Assembly: GCF_006757745.1 (NCBI RefSeq)
Contig: NZ_AP019740.1
Location: 930,001 to 994,000 of the forward strand
Direction of reading: 5' to 3'
DNA length: 64,000 nucleotides
From: Acinetobacter radioresistens DSM 6976 = NBRC 102413 = CIP 103788
GTDB taxonomy: Bacteria; Pseudomonadota; Gammaproteobacteria; Pseudomonadales; Moraxellaceae
A program made the position numbers and the translations under genes. Numbering within the stretch: position 1 is the first letter of the stretch; each line of letters opens with the position of its first letter. The notes under the pieces were generated by a model, which did not search any database, was not told where the DNA came from, and was given only the letters and a program-made list of their open reading frames with translations. This document shows, piece after piece, positions 36,699 through 45,521 of this stretch.

Positions 36699-37298
36699 CT
36701 ATAACTCCAGATTTGCTTCTTCTACAGAGACTGCTTTACCGATACTATAAAAGTGTCCTCCTGCTACATGGTGAATGGTTCGCCACTCTTCATCTGCATC
36801 TTCAAAGTGCCAGCGGCCCTGACTGAAAACCCTATTATCTGCATAGGCTGCAATAACCTTTCCAATAAACAGATCATGTGCCTGCTGGATATGGGGTTCC
36901 GGAATTAATTCACACAGTAGCCATGCTGAACAGTCTGCAACCACGGGAAGATCGGAGTTTTCAAACTGGAACAGCTCAACCTGACAAATCTCCAGCTTAT
37001 TAGGTTCAGTCATCTTGCTGGTAGTGCCGAGTTTGTATACGAGTTCCAGTTGTTTAAGATTGGGAATCTGTAAGGCGAAATAACCCGAATTCTCAATAAG
37101 CTGCCGGGTTTTTGTACTTTTATCCAGCACTACAGTCACTTTGGCTGGATTGAACTCAAGTGCACATGCCCATGCAGCAGCCATCACATCTGTCTCTTTA
37201 TGGTCTTTACTCGAGACTAAAACAGTAGGACCGTGTGTCAGCAGACGATAAGCTTTCTCTAGGGGAACATGTTGAATGTGTGGATTTAACATCTGCAT
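36699..37298 (-). CDS. Flavin reductase family protein (FMN-binding)
   Basis: The 199-residue protein has the split-barrel flavin-reductase layout: P-T-V-L-V-S-S-K-D-H-K-E-T-D near residue 30, A-A-A-W-A-C-A-L-E, a K-S-T-K-T-R-Q-L-I-E-N-S-G phosphate-loop region, and D-L-F-I-G-K-V in the last third. Such proteins use NAD(P)H to reduce FMN or bind FMN as flavoredoxins; the partner is not evident. An alternative ATG at 37292 would shorten it by two residues. Convergent with icd and divergent from the PhzF gene. Confidence 0.8.
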   Translation of the reverse strand: MQMLNPHIQHVPLEKAYRLLTHGPTVLVSSKDHKETDVMAAAWACALEFNPAKVTVVLDKSTKTRQLIENSGYFALQIPNLKQLELVYKLGTTSKMTEPNKLEICQVELFQFENSDLPVVADCSAWLLCELIPEPHIQQAHDLFIGKVIAAYADNRVFSQGRWHFEDADEEWRTIHHVAGGHFYSIGKAVSVEEANLEL

Positions 37299-37373
37299 TC
37301 TCAGTAAAACAATTTTGCCCAGCCTAGCAGAAAAAGCCTTAAGATACAGAGCAAAGAACGTAGGAAAAATCTT

Positions 37374-38201
37374 ATGAAAATGTATCAGGTTGATGCTTTT
37401 AGCACAGAACTTTTTAAGGGAAATCCGGCTGCTGTGCTTGTATGTGAAGAGTGGTTAGATGACAGGATTATGCAAAACATTGCATTGGAGAACAACCTTT
37501 CAGAAACTGCCTTCGTCAAAATAATAAATGATGAAAATTATGAGATTCGTTGGTTTACTCCAAGTGTTGAAGTAGATTTCTGTGGTCATGCTACCTTAGC
37601 CAGCAGTTTTGTTCTTTTTAAAGATTTTACCACCACAAAAACGATTCATTTTCATGTAAAAGACCTAGGAGTCTTTATTGTCACACAAGGACAAGATGGC
37701 AAAATCACCATGAATTTTCCAGTACGTGTACCTGAGCCCTTGCCAGATTATCCTGCCTTGTTAAATGAGGTAGTAGATTGCCCTTTTAATGAAGTTTATG
37801 TAAACCAGCAAGCTTTTATTTTGGTCTGTGAATCTGAACAGGCTGTACGTGATGCAAAACCAGATTTTAATAAAATTAAAGAATTGGCAGCAGCCTATCA
37901 GCGCAGCACAGCAATTACTGCCGCTGACCTTGATATTTCCATTACCAGCAAGGCACAGCATTATGATTACATTGCTCGTTATTTTGCACCGCATAAAGGG
38001 ATTGATGAAGACCCTGTAACAGGTTCCATGCATACTGGTCTTGCTCCACTCTGGGCCGATAAACTTTCAAAACGGCAACTGGTTGCCTATCAGGCTTCTG
38101 CTCGCGGCGGATTACTGTACTGTGATTTAAAAGATAATCAACGTATAGAAATTTCTGGTTATGCGAAGCTATATATGGTTGCAGAAATCTTTTTAGACTA
38201 G
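37374..38201 (+). CDS. PhzF family isomerase
   Basis: The 275-residue protein has the PhzF/diaminopimelate-epimerase fold signature: Q-V-D-A-F-S near the start with F-K-G-N-P-A-A-V, the catalytic Glu in N-L-S-E-T-A-F, R-W-F-T-P-S-V-E-V-D-F-C-G-H-A-T, and D-P-V-T-G-S-M-H in the second half. PhzF itself acts in phenazine synthesis, but isolated members like this have no assigned substrate. No phenazine gene is nearby. A terminator follows. Confidence 0.9.
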   Translation: MKMYQVDAFSTELFKGNPAAVLVCEEWLDDRIMQNIALENNLSETAFVKIINDENYEIRWFTPSVEVDFCGHATLASSFVLFKDFTTTKTIHFHVKDLGVFIVTQGQDGKITMNFPVRVPEPLPDYPALLNEVVDCPFNEVYVNQQAFILVCESEQAVRDAKPDFNKIKELAAAYQRSTAITAADLDISITSKAQHYDYIARYFAPHKGIDEDPVTGSMHTGLAPLWADKLSKRQLVAYQASARGGLLYCDLKDNQRIEISGYAKLYMVAEIFLD

Positions 38202-38233
38202 AGATATACTTTTCAACCTGGAAATTATCATTC

Positions 38234-38262
38234 AAGGTTCTCGGCCTCGAGAACCTTTTATT
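38234..38262 (+). terminator. Terminator of the PhzF-like gene
   Basis: Exact 10-bp arms AAGGTTCTCG/CGAGAACCTT followed by TTTT. Confidence 0.85.
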
Positions 38263-38726
38263 TTTATATTTTGCTTGTTTAATACTTTTTACTGTAGTAA
38301 TTGAAAAATGCTTTTATTCACACCGCAGACTGAACAGATTAAATAAAGGGTAAATATAGGCACTATAATAAATGCATGAAAATGACCTGGTTATTAATAT
38401 AGTGATTAAAATCATTTGTCTATAATTTTTATTCCAATCTAATATCTAAAAAACCGAAATAGCCAGCTAGAGCTTTAAATAGATTCTTAACATCAGAATT
38501 TACTAAAACTATCAGGAAGATAAAGAAGCATATCGGTTTGATCCTTTCATCAAATTAGTCTTCATTTAAACTGCTAATTATATATTTAAAAATAATTAAG
38601 CATTACAAACAGATCGGTAGTAATTTTGATGCTATAAAATTGTTAAAAAGGCTAGGTGTTTAAGACAGACTATAGTCAAATATGCCACCTTAAAAGAATG
38701 CACCGGCAACTAGATGGAGTTTGGGA
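38263..38726 (+). other. A+T-rich gap upstream of tcyP
   Basis: About 460 bp without a gene. A weak promoter-like TATAGT lies at about 38671, and a GGAG site seven bases before ATG 38727 sets the tcyP start. I see no RNA gene. Confidence 0.4.
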
Positions 38727-40118
38727 ATGAATATACCCCTAATCATTAATATTGTGGTTTTTATCGGGTTGATATTTTTGCTTGCCCAAACACGCAAAAC
38801 CACATGGAGCCTGTCTAAAAAAGTACTTGCTGGTCTTGTTCTGGGAGTTATATTTGGACTCGGATTACACGCCGTGTATGGCGCAAACCACCCAGTTCTA
38901 GCCGAATCTATCAGTTGGTTTAATATTGTGGGCAATGGCTATGTGAAGTTTTTGCAAATGGTCGTGATGCCACTGGTCTTTGTTTCTATCTTAGGAGCTG
39001 TGGCAAAACTACATCAGGCTTCGTCATTAGGTAAAATCAGTTTCTATTCAATTGGAACCTTATTGTTTACCACTTTAATTGCGGCCCTAGTCGGGGTTTT
39101 CGTAACCAATCTATTCGGTTTGACTGCTCAGGGTCTGGTACAGGGAGCGGCCGAAACGGCCCGTTTAAATACTATTCAGTCTGATTACGTTGGAAAATTA
39201 ACCGATTTAAGTGTGCCACAATTGATTTTATCGTTTATTCCGGGTAATCCTTTTGCCGAGTTGACCGGAGCTAACCCGACCTCAATTATCAGTGTGGTGA
39301 TTTTCGCCATATTCTTAGGTATGGCTGCATTAAACCTGATGAAGGATGATGTGGTAAAAGGCCAGCGAATTCTGAATGCTATTCAGACTTTGCAAGCTTG
39401 GGTAATGAAACTGGTACGTTTGGTTATGACTTTAACACCGTATGGCGTTTTTGCTTTAATGACAAAAGTAGTAGCCAGTTCTAACCTTGCTGATATTTTA
39501 AATCTGGGTGGCTTCCTGATAGCCTCATATGTGGGCTTGGCCATCATGTTTGCTGTACATGCTATTATTTTACTTCTTACTGGCATTTCTCCAGTAAAAT
39601 TCTTTAAAAAGGTAGCACCTGTACTGACATTTGCCTTTACCAGCCGATCAAGTGCGGCCAGTATTCCTTTGAATATTGAAGCGCAGACTCGCCGGTTGGG
39701 CGTTCCAGAGTCGATTGCCAGTTTTTCAGCCTCCTTTGGAGCCACGATTGGTCAAAATGGCTGTGCAGGTTTATATCCAGCCATGCTGGCAGTGATGGTC
39801 GCACCAACTTTAGGAATCAATACTCTAGATCCGATGTGGATCGCATCACTGGTTGGAATTGTGACTTTAAGTTCAATCGGTGTAGCCGGAGTGGGTGGCG
39901 GAGCAACTTTTGCAGCGCTGATCGTATTGCCGGCTATGGGCCTGCCAGTAACTTTGGTGGCGCTCCTGATTTCTATCGAGCCTTTAATTGATATGGGCCG
40001 GACTGCATTAAATGTAAATGGTTCAATGACAGCCGGTATTGTTACTAGTCAACTGATGGGCCAGACCGATAAAAGTATTTTAAATAGCCGTGAAGAAATT
40101 GAACTGGCACATCATTAA
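38727..40118 (+). CDS. tcyP: L-cystine:cation symporter, TcyP family
   Basis: The 463-residue inner-membrane carrier belongs to the dicarboxylate/amino-acid:cation symporter (DAACS) family and matches the TcyP/YdjN branch for cystine. Many hydrophobic segments are present, with [11 protein letters not shown] near 80, the serine-rich hairpin [12 protein letters not shown] and the substrate-site motif [11 protein letters not shown]. The M-N-I-P-L start at ATG 38727 has a good GGAG site; a TTG six bases earlier is in frame. Cystine is the most likely substrate, but sulfur-limitation control is not visible. Confidence 0.88.
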   Translation: MNIPLIINIVVFIGLIFLLAQTRKTTWSLSKKVLAGLVLGVIFGLGLHAVYGANHPVLAESISWFNIVGNGYVKFLQMVVMPLVFVSILGAVAKLHQASSLGKISFYSIGTLLFTTLIAALVGVFVTNLFGLTAQGLVQGAAETARLNTIQSDYVGKLTDLSVPQLILSFIPGNPFAELTGANPTSIISVVIFAIFLGMAALNLMKDDVVKGQRILNAIQTLQAWVMKLVRLVMTLTPYGVFALMTKVVASSNLADILNLGGFLIASYVGLAIMFAVHAIILLLTGISPVKFFKKVAPVLTFAFTSRSSAASIPLNIEAQTRRLGVPESIASFSASFGATIGQNGCAGLYPAMLAVMVAPTLGINTLDPMWIASLVGIVTLSSIGVAGVGGGATFAALIVLPAMGLPVTLVALLISIEPLIDMGRTALNVNGSMTAGIVTSQLMGQTDKSILNSREEIELAHH

Positions 40119-40159
40119 TATTGCTATACCAAGATATTTACAGGCATATTTTCTATACA

Positions 40160-40190
40160 CTGAGCCGTTGAAATAAGCGGCTATTTTTTT
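40160..40190 (+). terminator. tcyP terminator
   Basis: Arms AGCCG/CGGCT around a 10-base loop, followed by an A and a run of Ts. Confidence 0.7.
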
Positions 40191-40271
40191 AGAATAGGCT
40201 GTTAAATATAACAATCATTACCTATGATGATGAATAAATAGCTTCACTGAGCTGAAATAATTGGAATAATT

Positions 40272-43043
40272 ATGTTAACGCGGTTTAAGACTCTTACTCT
40301 CTCATTATGTCTTCTCGGTTTAAATACAGCAGTATTTGCACAGCCGATTCTGGTTAAATCCCAGCAAAAAATCGAGGAATACAAACTGGACAATGGCTTC
40401 CGTGTTGTACTTGCCCCGAATGATAAAGAAAATAAAGTTTATATCAACACAATTTATTTGACCGGTTCCCTGAATGATCCGCAAGGAAAAGGAGGGCTGG
40501 CTCATCTTTTGGAACATTTGGCTTTTAAAGGTACTCAAAATGTAAAAGGTGAGGAGTTTCAGCGGCGTCTGGACCAATATACATTAATGACAAATGCCAG
40601 TACTGACTATTACTCTACCCGTTACCTTAATATTGTCCGACCTGACAGCAAAGCCCTGAATGAAGTTTTGTATCTTGAAGCAGAGCGAATGGATAAGCTG
40701 GTACTACAGCAAAAGTTTGTTCCCTCTGAAATCGAGATTGTAAAACGTGAGCGCGAAATCCGTCTGGACCAGCCCTTCGCTGTGCTCATGGACCAAATGT
40801 GGAAATCTGCTTATGGCAACCAGTATCTTGGGCGATTACCAATTGGAGATCTAGAAGAACTTAAATCAATCCGAATGGATGAGCTTAACCGCTTTTACCG
40901 TACCTGGTATGCGCCTAACAATGCAGTCATGGTCATTGCCGGAAAATTTGACAAGGCAGCCATATTAAAAACGATTGATCAGCAGTTTAGTCCAATTCCA
41001 GCACGTTCAGTGCCTGAGCAGGTTAAAGTGCCAAAACTGGACTCGACCCAGATCAAGAACCGTAATTTTATTGTCAGAAAAGGCAGCGATCTGGCCAAGT
41101 TCCATATTTATATGGATGGAAAAAATACCAAAATTCAGCCGGCACTGGCATTGGCACCATATTTGTATACCATGCAGCCAAGCGGTCATCTTTACCAGAG
41201 TATGGTCGAATCCGGATTAAGTACTGCTGTCCAGTCTACTACCTGGTTAGATCAGGATTTTAATCTGGTCTTTATGGGAGCTATTTATGCGCCAAGTCAT
41301 GATGAAAATAAAGTTGAAAATACTTTGCTTTCCAGTGTAGAGAAAAACCAGAATTTCAATGATACAGAGCTAAAACGGGTTCAAAGTCTGATGCAGAATC
41401 AGGCAGACAGTATTATGAACAATGCGACTGCTATTGGTTCACGGCTCAGTGATTATGTTGTTTCAAGTCAGGGTAACTGGAACCAGTATTTCAATGATTT
41501 ACAGGCCGTGCGTAATTTAAACACTGCCGAGCTGAACCAGACCCTGAAAAGCTTTCTGGTACCGCAACACCGGATTTCAGGTGACATCAAGCCTACACCA
41601 GAAGAACAGAAGAAGGCACTGGAACAAAAGCAGGCTGCCGAGCAGCCAAAAACACTTGATCAGCAGGCAGTATCAGCTGAACCCTTGCTTGACGCCAGTG
41701 TTTACAAGCAACAGGTTACCCAGTATCTGACTAACTCGAAACAGCTTCTGGACCAAGCTGAAAAGAAAATTCAGCGGGGAACCCTCAAAAATGGCATGCA
41801 ATATGCGCTGTTTCCAACCGCTACTCGTGATGACAAAACTTACGCCACTATTACCCTGCAATTCGGTGATGAGAAAACGCTTTTTGACCGTGGAGAAACT
41901 CTGGAACTGATGGCTTATCTGCTACTAAGAGGAACAGATCAGTACAGTTTACAAGACATTGCAGACCGTTCGATAGAAGCCGGAGGCCAGGCCAGTGCCA
42001 GTGCGGATGAAAACGGTATTGTGATCCGGATACAGGCAAAAAAAGAAAAATTTGATGATTTTTTCAGATTTGTAATTGAGTTGCTGAAGAAACCCAAATT
42101 TGAGCAGTCACAGTTTGATCTGATCAAATCACAAACTCTCGCTACTCTGGACAGGCCTTATACTGAACCTGATACTGTTGCTGCTTTAACTATGGCACGT
42201 TTAATTGAAATTTATCAACCGGGCGACCTGCGCTATCATTTTGAACCCGAACTGGCGAAATCCAAAATACAGACCGCCAAAGTAGAGCAGGTCAAACAGC
42301 TATATCAGCAGTTCTTTGCTATGGACCATGCTCAGGTCGCAGTTACTGGTGAATTTAAGCCTGAACAGATTAAAAAACTGTTGCAGCGTGAACTGGGTAA
42401 CTGGAAGGGGGGCCAGCCTTATAAAAAGCTGACCTCTGAACATAGGGTATATCAAGCACAAAAAGTACATGTGCTTTCTGAGCAGCGTGAATTTGGCAAC
42501 TACCAGAGCATACTGACTTTTCCGGTAGGGGTGGACCATCCTGATGCACCTGCACTGATCATCTTTAGCCATATTCTGGGCAATTCTCAGTTATCATCAC
42601 GCTTGGCACAAGAGCTACGTGAAAAGAATGCACTGGTCTATGGTTTTGGTAGTGATTTACAGCTTGATCCGGATGCAGCGGTTGGAGGTTTAAGTATTGA
42701 AGCAAATTATACAGCCGGCCGTTCTGCACAGGTGTCACAGTCGGTACATAAAGTACTGGATGATCTTCTGAAGCAGGGCGTAACCGAGCAGGAACTTGAA
42801 GCAGCCAAAGCTGATATTATGAAACAGCGCGTTACTGCACTGGAAGATGAACGTAATATCCATGGCATGCTAAATAGCCAGCTGGAGCGCGGCAAAAGAA
42901 TGGAAAGCCGTGCAAAGCGTGATATGGCTATTGCCGGTTTGAATAAAGCTGATATTGATACAGTAATTCGTAAATACATCAAGCCGGAGCACTTGGTTGA
43001 AGTGATGGCAGACCAGTATGGTCAGCCTCAGAAAGGCTCCTAA
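40272..43043 (+). CDS. Periplasmic M16 metallopeptidase with two M16 halves
   Basis: The 923-residue protein has a signal peptide ending at A-V-F-A (about residue 23). The N-terminal M16 half carries the inverted zinc motif H-L-L-E-H (78-82), and the C-terminal half (about 500-915) is a non-catalytic M16-like domain, as in pitrilysin and PqqL-type proteins. A Q/E/K-rich linker lies near residues 435-470. Its size and secretion resemble PqqL-like proteases, which in other bacteria degrade imported peptides; the substrate here is unknown. Monocistronic, with a hairpin just after the stop. Confidence 0.88.
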   Translation: MLTRFKTLTLSLCLLGLNTAVFAQPILVKSQQKIEEYKLDNGFRVVLAPNDKENKVYINTIYLTGSLNDPQGKGGLAHLLEHLAFKGTQNVKGEEFQRRLDQYTLMTNASTDYYSTRYLNIVRPDSKALNEVLYLEAERMDKLVLQQKFVPSEIEIVKREREIRLDQPFAVLMDQMWKSAYGNQYLGRLPIGDLEELKSIRMDELNRFYRTWYAPNNAVMVIAGKFDKAAILKTIDQQFSPIPARSVPEQVKVPKLDSTQIKNRNFIVRKGSDLAKFHIYMDGKNTKIQPALALAPYLYTMQPSGHLYQSMVESGLSTAVQSTTWLDQDFNLVFMGAIYAPSHDENKVENTLLSSVEKNQNFNDTELKRVQSLMQNQADSIMNNATAIGSRLSDYVVSSQGNWNQYFNDLQAVRNLNTAELNQTLKSFLVPQHRISGDIKPTPEEQKKALEQKQAAEQPKTLDQQAVSAEPLLDASVYKQQVTQYLTNSKQLLDQAEKKIQRGTLKNGMQYALFPTATRDDKTYATITLQFGDEKTLFDRGETLELMAYLLLRGTDQYSLQDIADRSIEAGGQASASADENGIVIRIQAKKEKFDDFFRFVIELLKKPKFEQSQFDLIKSQTLATLDRPYTEPDTVAALTMARLIEIYQPGDLRYHFEPELAKSKIQTAKVEQVKQLYQQFFAMDHAQVAVTGEFKPEQIKKLLQRELGNWKGGQPYKKLTSEHRVYQAQKVHVLSEQREFGNYQSILTFPVGVDHPDAPALIIFSHILGNSQLSSRLAQELREKNALVYGFGSDLQLDPDAAVGGLSIEANYTAGRSAQVSQSVHKVLDDLLKQGVTEQELEAAKADIMKQRVTALEDERNIHGMLNSQLERGKRMESRAKRDMAIAGLNKADIDTVIRKYIKPEHLVEVMADQYGQPQKGS

Positions 43044-43052
43044 ATGAAATAT

Positions 43053-43078
43053 GAAATAAGCCGGTTATGGCTTATTTC
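43053..43078 (+). terminator. Hairpin after the M16 peptidase gene
   Basis: Exact 10-bp arms GAAATAAGCC/GGCTTATTTC, without a long T-run. Confidence 0.5.
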
Positions 43079-43102
43079 ATCTTAAAGAATATAAATGTAT
43101 AC

Positions 43103-43136
43103 GCAGGTTGGCTATCAAAAGCCAGCCTGTTTTTTA
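43103..43136. terminator. Terminator between the M16 and amidohydrolase genes
   Basis: Arms CAGGTTGGCT/AGCCAGCCTG (one G-U pair) followed by Ts on the plus strand. Confidence 0.75.
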
Positions 43137-44204
43137 CAGACGGTAGAATTGCCGTGCATTATCATAAAAAATATTTTTCAAAGCGCTAGCATTATAACTT
43201 GCCACAATATCACTATAAGCATCGATCAGATTAACCAGACTGGTGCTTACTTTATCCATGGGAAAATTGGAGCCAAACATTACCCGGTAGGTCCCGAAAC
43301 TCTTGAGTGCGTGTAGAATCATTGGACTAAGCAGATCGATCATTTGCTGTTTGGTGGCCAGACGTTTATTTTTATGAAATTGATGTCCTAAAACCGGCAT
43401 CATTAGTCCGGACATTTTGGTATAAACATTTGGGCAGGTAGCAAGTTCTGCAATATCTTCCTGCCATTGATAAAAAATATTGTCACGACCGGTTTGGGTC
43501 AGTCCGGTATTTTTTCCGACTTTTCCAAATATACCCGCAGGTGTTCCAAGATGATCCAAAACAATCGAAGTTTCTGGAAACTTGCGTGCCAGCTGAATCA
43601 AGTCTTGAAGCTGGGTAGAGTAGACCCAGGCATCAAAACTGAGCTGGTGTTGAGCCAATTGCTCAAATCCCTTTAAGAATTTTTTATCAGTATAAAGATG
43701 GGGCTGATCTGCCCATGCCAGAATACCTTTATCTTCATGTACAGCTCCCATTCGGCGTATACCGCGCAGCCGTGAAGAATTCTTTGCATGGAGTTTGAGA
43801 ATCTTTTTAAAATTACTCTGACGCGGATCAGCTGTTGCCACAATGGCACCCAGTTGAGTACGGGTTGTATCAAAAGGCAAGGATTCAATAAAACGGGTTT
43901 CGCCGACTACTCCTTTACCTCGGTCATCATGCCAGTGAGCTTCGATATGTACTACCTGCTCAGACTGATAGGGACCAAGATCCTGCTGGTAATTCTGGGG
44001 GAGGTAAGGAGAAGTTACATAGACAGTTTGACCTAAACTCTCGATCAGTTCTTTAGGTTTAACCAGGCGTATAACTTTGTCGAGTACAGCCGGATACCTA
44101 CCAAAAACTTTAACTGCCATACGGGCACTATGTGGAGTATTGAGTGGATCCCACTGGTGAATATGTGAATCAATAAAATTAAAACCCAGATCTTGCATAA
44201 TCAT
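43134..44204 (-). CDS. Amidohydrolase-family TIM-barrel hydrolase
   Basis: The 356-residue protein is of the amidohydrolase_2 family, with the N-terminal metal motif F-I-D-S-H-I-H-Q-W-D-P, H-I-E-A-H-W near 90, a V-L-D-H-L-G strand near 220 and M-F-G-S-N-F-P-M-D near 310, which places the last metal ligand. Such enzymes act as lactonases or decarboxylases on small acids. The substrate is not identifiable and no pathway genes are adjacent. The start may also be the ATG two codons downstream. Confidence 0.82.
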   Translation of the reverse strand: MIMQDLGFNFIDSHIHQWDPLNTPHSARMAVKVFGRYPAVLDKVIRLVKPKELIESLGQTVYVTSPYLPQNYQQDLGPYQSEQVVHIEAHWHDDRGKGVVGETRFIESLPFDTTRTQLGAIVATADPRQSNFKKILKLHAKNSSRLRGIRRMGAVHEDKGILAWADQPHLYTDKKFLKGFEQLAQHQLSFDAWVYSTQLQDLIQLARKFPETSIVLDHLGTPAGIFGKVGKNTGLTQTGRDNIFYQWQEDIAELATCPNVYTKMSGLMMPVLGHQFHKNKRLATKQQMIDLLSPMILHALKSFGTYRVMFGSNFPMDKVSTSLVNLIDAYSDIVASYNASALKNIFYDNARQFYRL

Positions 44205-44284
44205 TCCATGTTGTTTTTATTTCTGAATATCCTGAGCACAGATTATGATGAATCATCTTTTTATTCTAGATAAATCTGTAAACA

Positions 44285-44308
44285 TAAAAAAAGCCCCGCA
44301 GGGCCTAA
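44285..44308 (-). terminator. Terminator of the DUF3144 gene
   Basis: On the minus strand AGGCCC-TGC-GGGGCT is followed by a run of Ts. Confidence 0.8.
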
Positions 44309-44317
44309 ACAATGATT

Positions 44318-44713
44318 TCAATGGTCATGCTTGTGATCATGTTTATGAGTATGGAACTCCTCATTTTTACGAAAACGCAGATAGTTTTCAAACTGTTCGC
44401 AATATTCATCAAAGTTATCTTCCAGCATCATTTGAAACTGCTGAATCAGATAGGACATAACCTGTTCTTTCGCTTCACGCATCTCGTTGCCATCTTTAAA
44501 ATTGTTAGCTGCAACCCATGTGTTAAAACGGGCAGCAGCAAATAACATGGCCGCACTAACCTGACCACGAAGTTCTGTAGGATTGGCTTTTTCACCTTTG
44601 GGAGGACGGCAAAATTCATTGGCCTGTCTAATAAATTCATCGGCACGTTCAAAGAAAGCAGCATTTAACACTTCTTCTTCGGTAACATCCGTTGCTTGAA
44701 TCTTTTGAGACAT
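44318..44713 (-). CDS. DUF3144 family protein with His-rich tail
   Basis: I start at ATG 44713 (M-S-Q-K-I-Q-A), giving 131 residues; a TTG four codons upstream is in frame but weak. The domain reads F-F-E-R-A-D-E-F-I near residue 25, then A-A-M-L-F-A-A-A-R-F-N-T-W-V-A and D-N-F-D-E-Y, the pattern of DUF3144. The family is of unknown function. Unusually, the last residues are H-T-H-K-H-D-H-K-H-D-H, a possible metal-binding tail. Divergent from the next gene. Confidence 0.75.
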   Translation of the reverse strand: MSQKIQATDVTEEEVLNAAFFERADEFIRQANEFCRPPKGEKANPTELRGQVSAAMLFAAARFNTWVAANNFKDGNEMREAKEQVMSYLIQQFQMMLEDNFDEYCEQFENYLRFRKNEEFHTHKHDHKHDH

Positions 44714-44821
44714 GACATTTTCCAACTCAAAAATTTAATGTTCTATTATAGGCAAAGCCTTGCAGAAACTGAACCTTTGTCTTAATCTAAAAATAGCCTA
44801 AGCCTAGAATGAGGTAAACTC

Positions 44822-45454
44822 ATGCAAGATGCCATTGCTGTACAAAGTCTGAAAAGTGACATAGCCTTATTACGCCAGCATATATGGCCACCTAATCACC
44901 TGGAACATGTGGAAGGTTTGCCTATTTACTATGGTTCAAAATCTGAAGTGGCAGAATATTATCAGCAGTGGCAAGGCTTAATTGAGCGTGCTCAAGAAAT
45001 GTTCCAGCCTTTTATGGAAGATGAAATTTTAGATGCAATTCATCTGCCCAGTCATTTAAATTTACCGCTTTTTTTCTTTCATGTAGACCGGATCCGTATT
45101 AATAAAACCCGCGCCAAAGAGTCTAAAACGTTTCGCGGTGTTGCCAGTCTGCTAGAGAAATGTGGCCAGTTCGAACCTGAACAGGTATTCGCTATGAAAG
45201 AGTGGCTGGAAAGTGATGATACCGCTGCACTGGTAGCACATCGTGAGTTTATTGACCTGCGTACCTATGTATTTCAGCACGGCCAGAGTGAATATACCCG
45301 TACCCGGTTTTATGTAAATGGCATTGTGCTGAGTGTAGAACCTGACTTTAAACTGGTAGATGCCCGTGACAAGCCACGCAAACAGCGCAGTGACAGCTAT
45401 AGTGATCCACTGGCTGATAACGGGGTGTGGAAAATCTACGGAAAATATCGCTAG
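44822..45454 (+). CDS. Conserved-looking hypothetical protein, 210 residues
   Basis: I do not recognise the family. The protein is soluble, without signal peptide or membrane segment, and is predicted mostly helical. It contains an F-F-F-H-V-D-R-I-R-I-N-K-T-R region near residue 85, a D-L-R-T-Y-V-F-Q-H-G stretch near 147, and a basic, Ser-rich region near 180. Codon use looks like that of its neighbours, which argues against recent acquisition. It is convergent with the CYTH-CHAD gene. Confidence 0.7.
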   Translation: MQDAIAVQSLKSDIALLRQHIWPPNHLEHVEGLPIYYGSKSEVAEYYQQWQGLIERAQEMFQPFMEDEILDAIHLPSHLNLPLFFFHVDRIRINKTRAKESKTFRGVASLLEKCGQFEPEQVFAMKEWLESDDTAALVAHREFIDLRTYVFQHGQSEYTRTRFYVNGIVLSVEPDFKLVDARDKPRKQRSDSYSDPLADNGVWKIYGKYR

Positions 45455-45459
45455 TTAAT

Positions 45460-45490
45460 ACATGCTGCCCAATCCTGAGCAGCATTTAAA
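45460..45490. terminator. Hairpin between two convergent genes
   Basis: Exact 7-bp arms ATGCTGC/GCAGCAT followed by TTTAAA. A weak terminator. Confidence 0.5.
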
Positions 45491-45521
45491 ATCACTATGA
45501 TATAAAAAATTTATCTCAAGA

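Noticed and set aside
41007..41220. Frames of 60-80 residues within the M16 peptidase gene
   Set aside because: They are shadows of a strongly supported coding frame on either strand.
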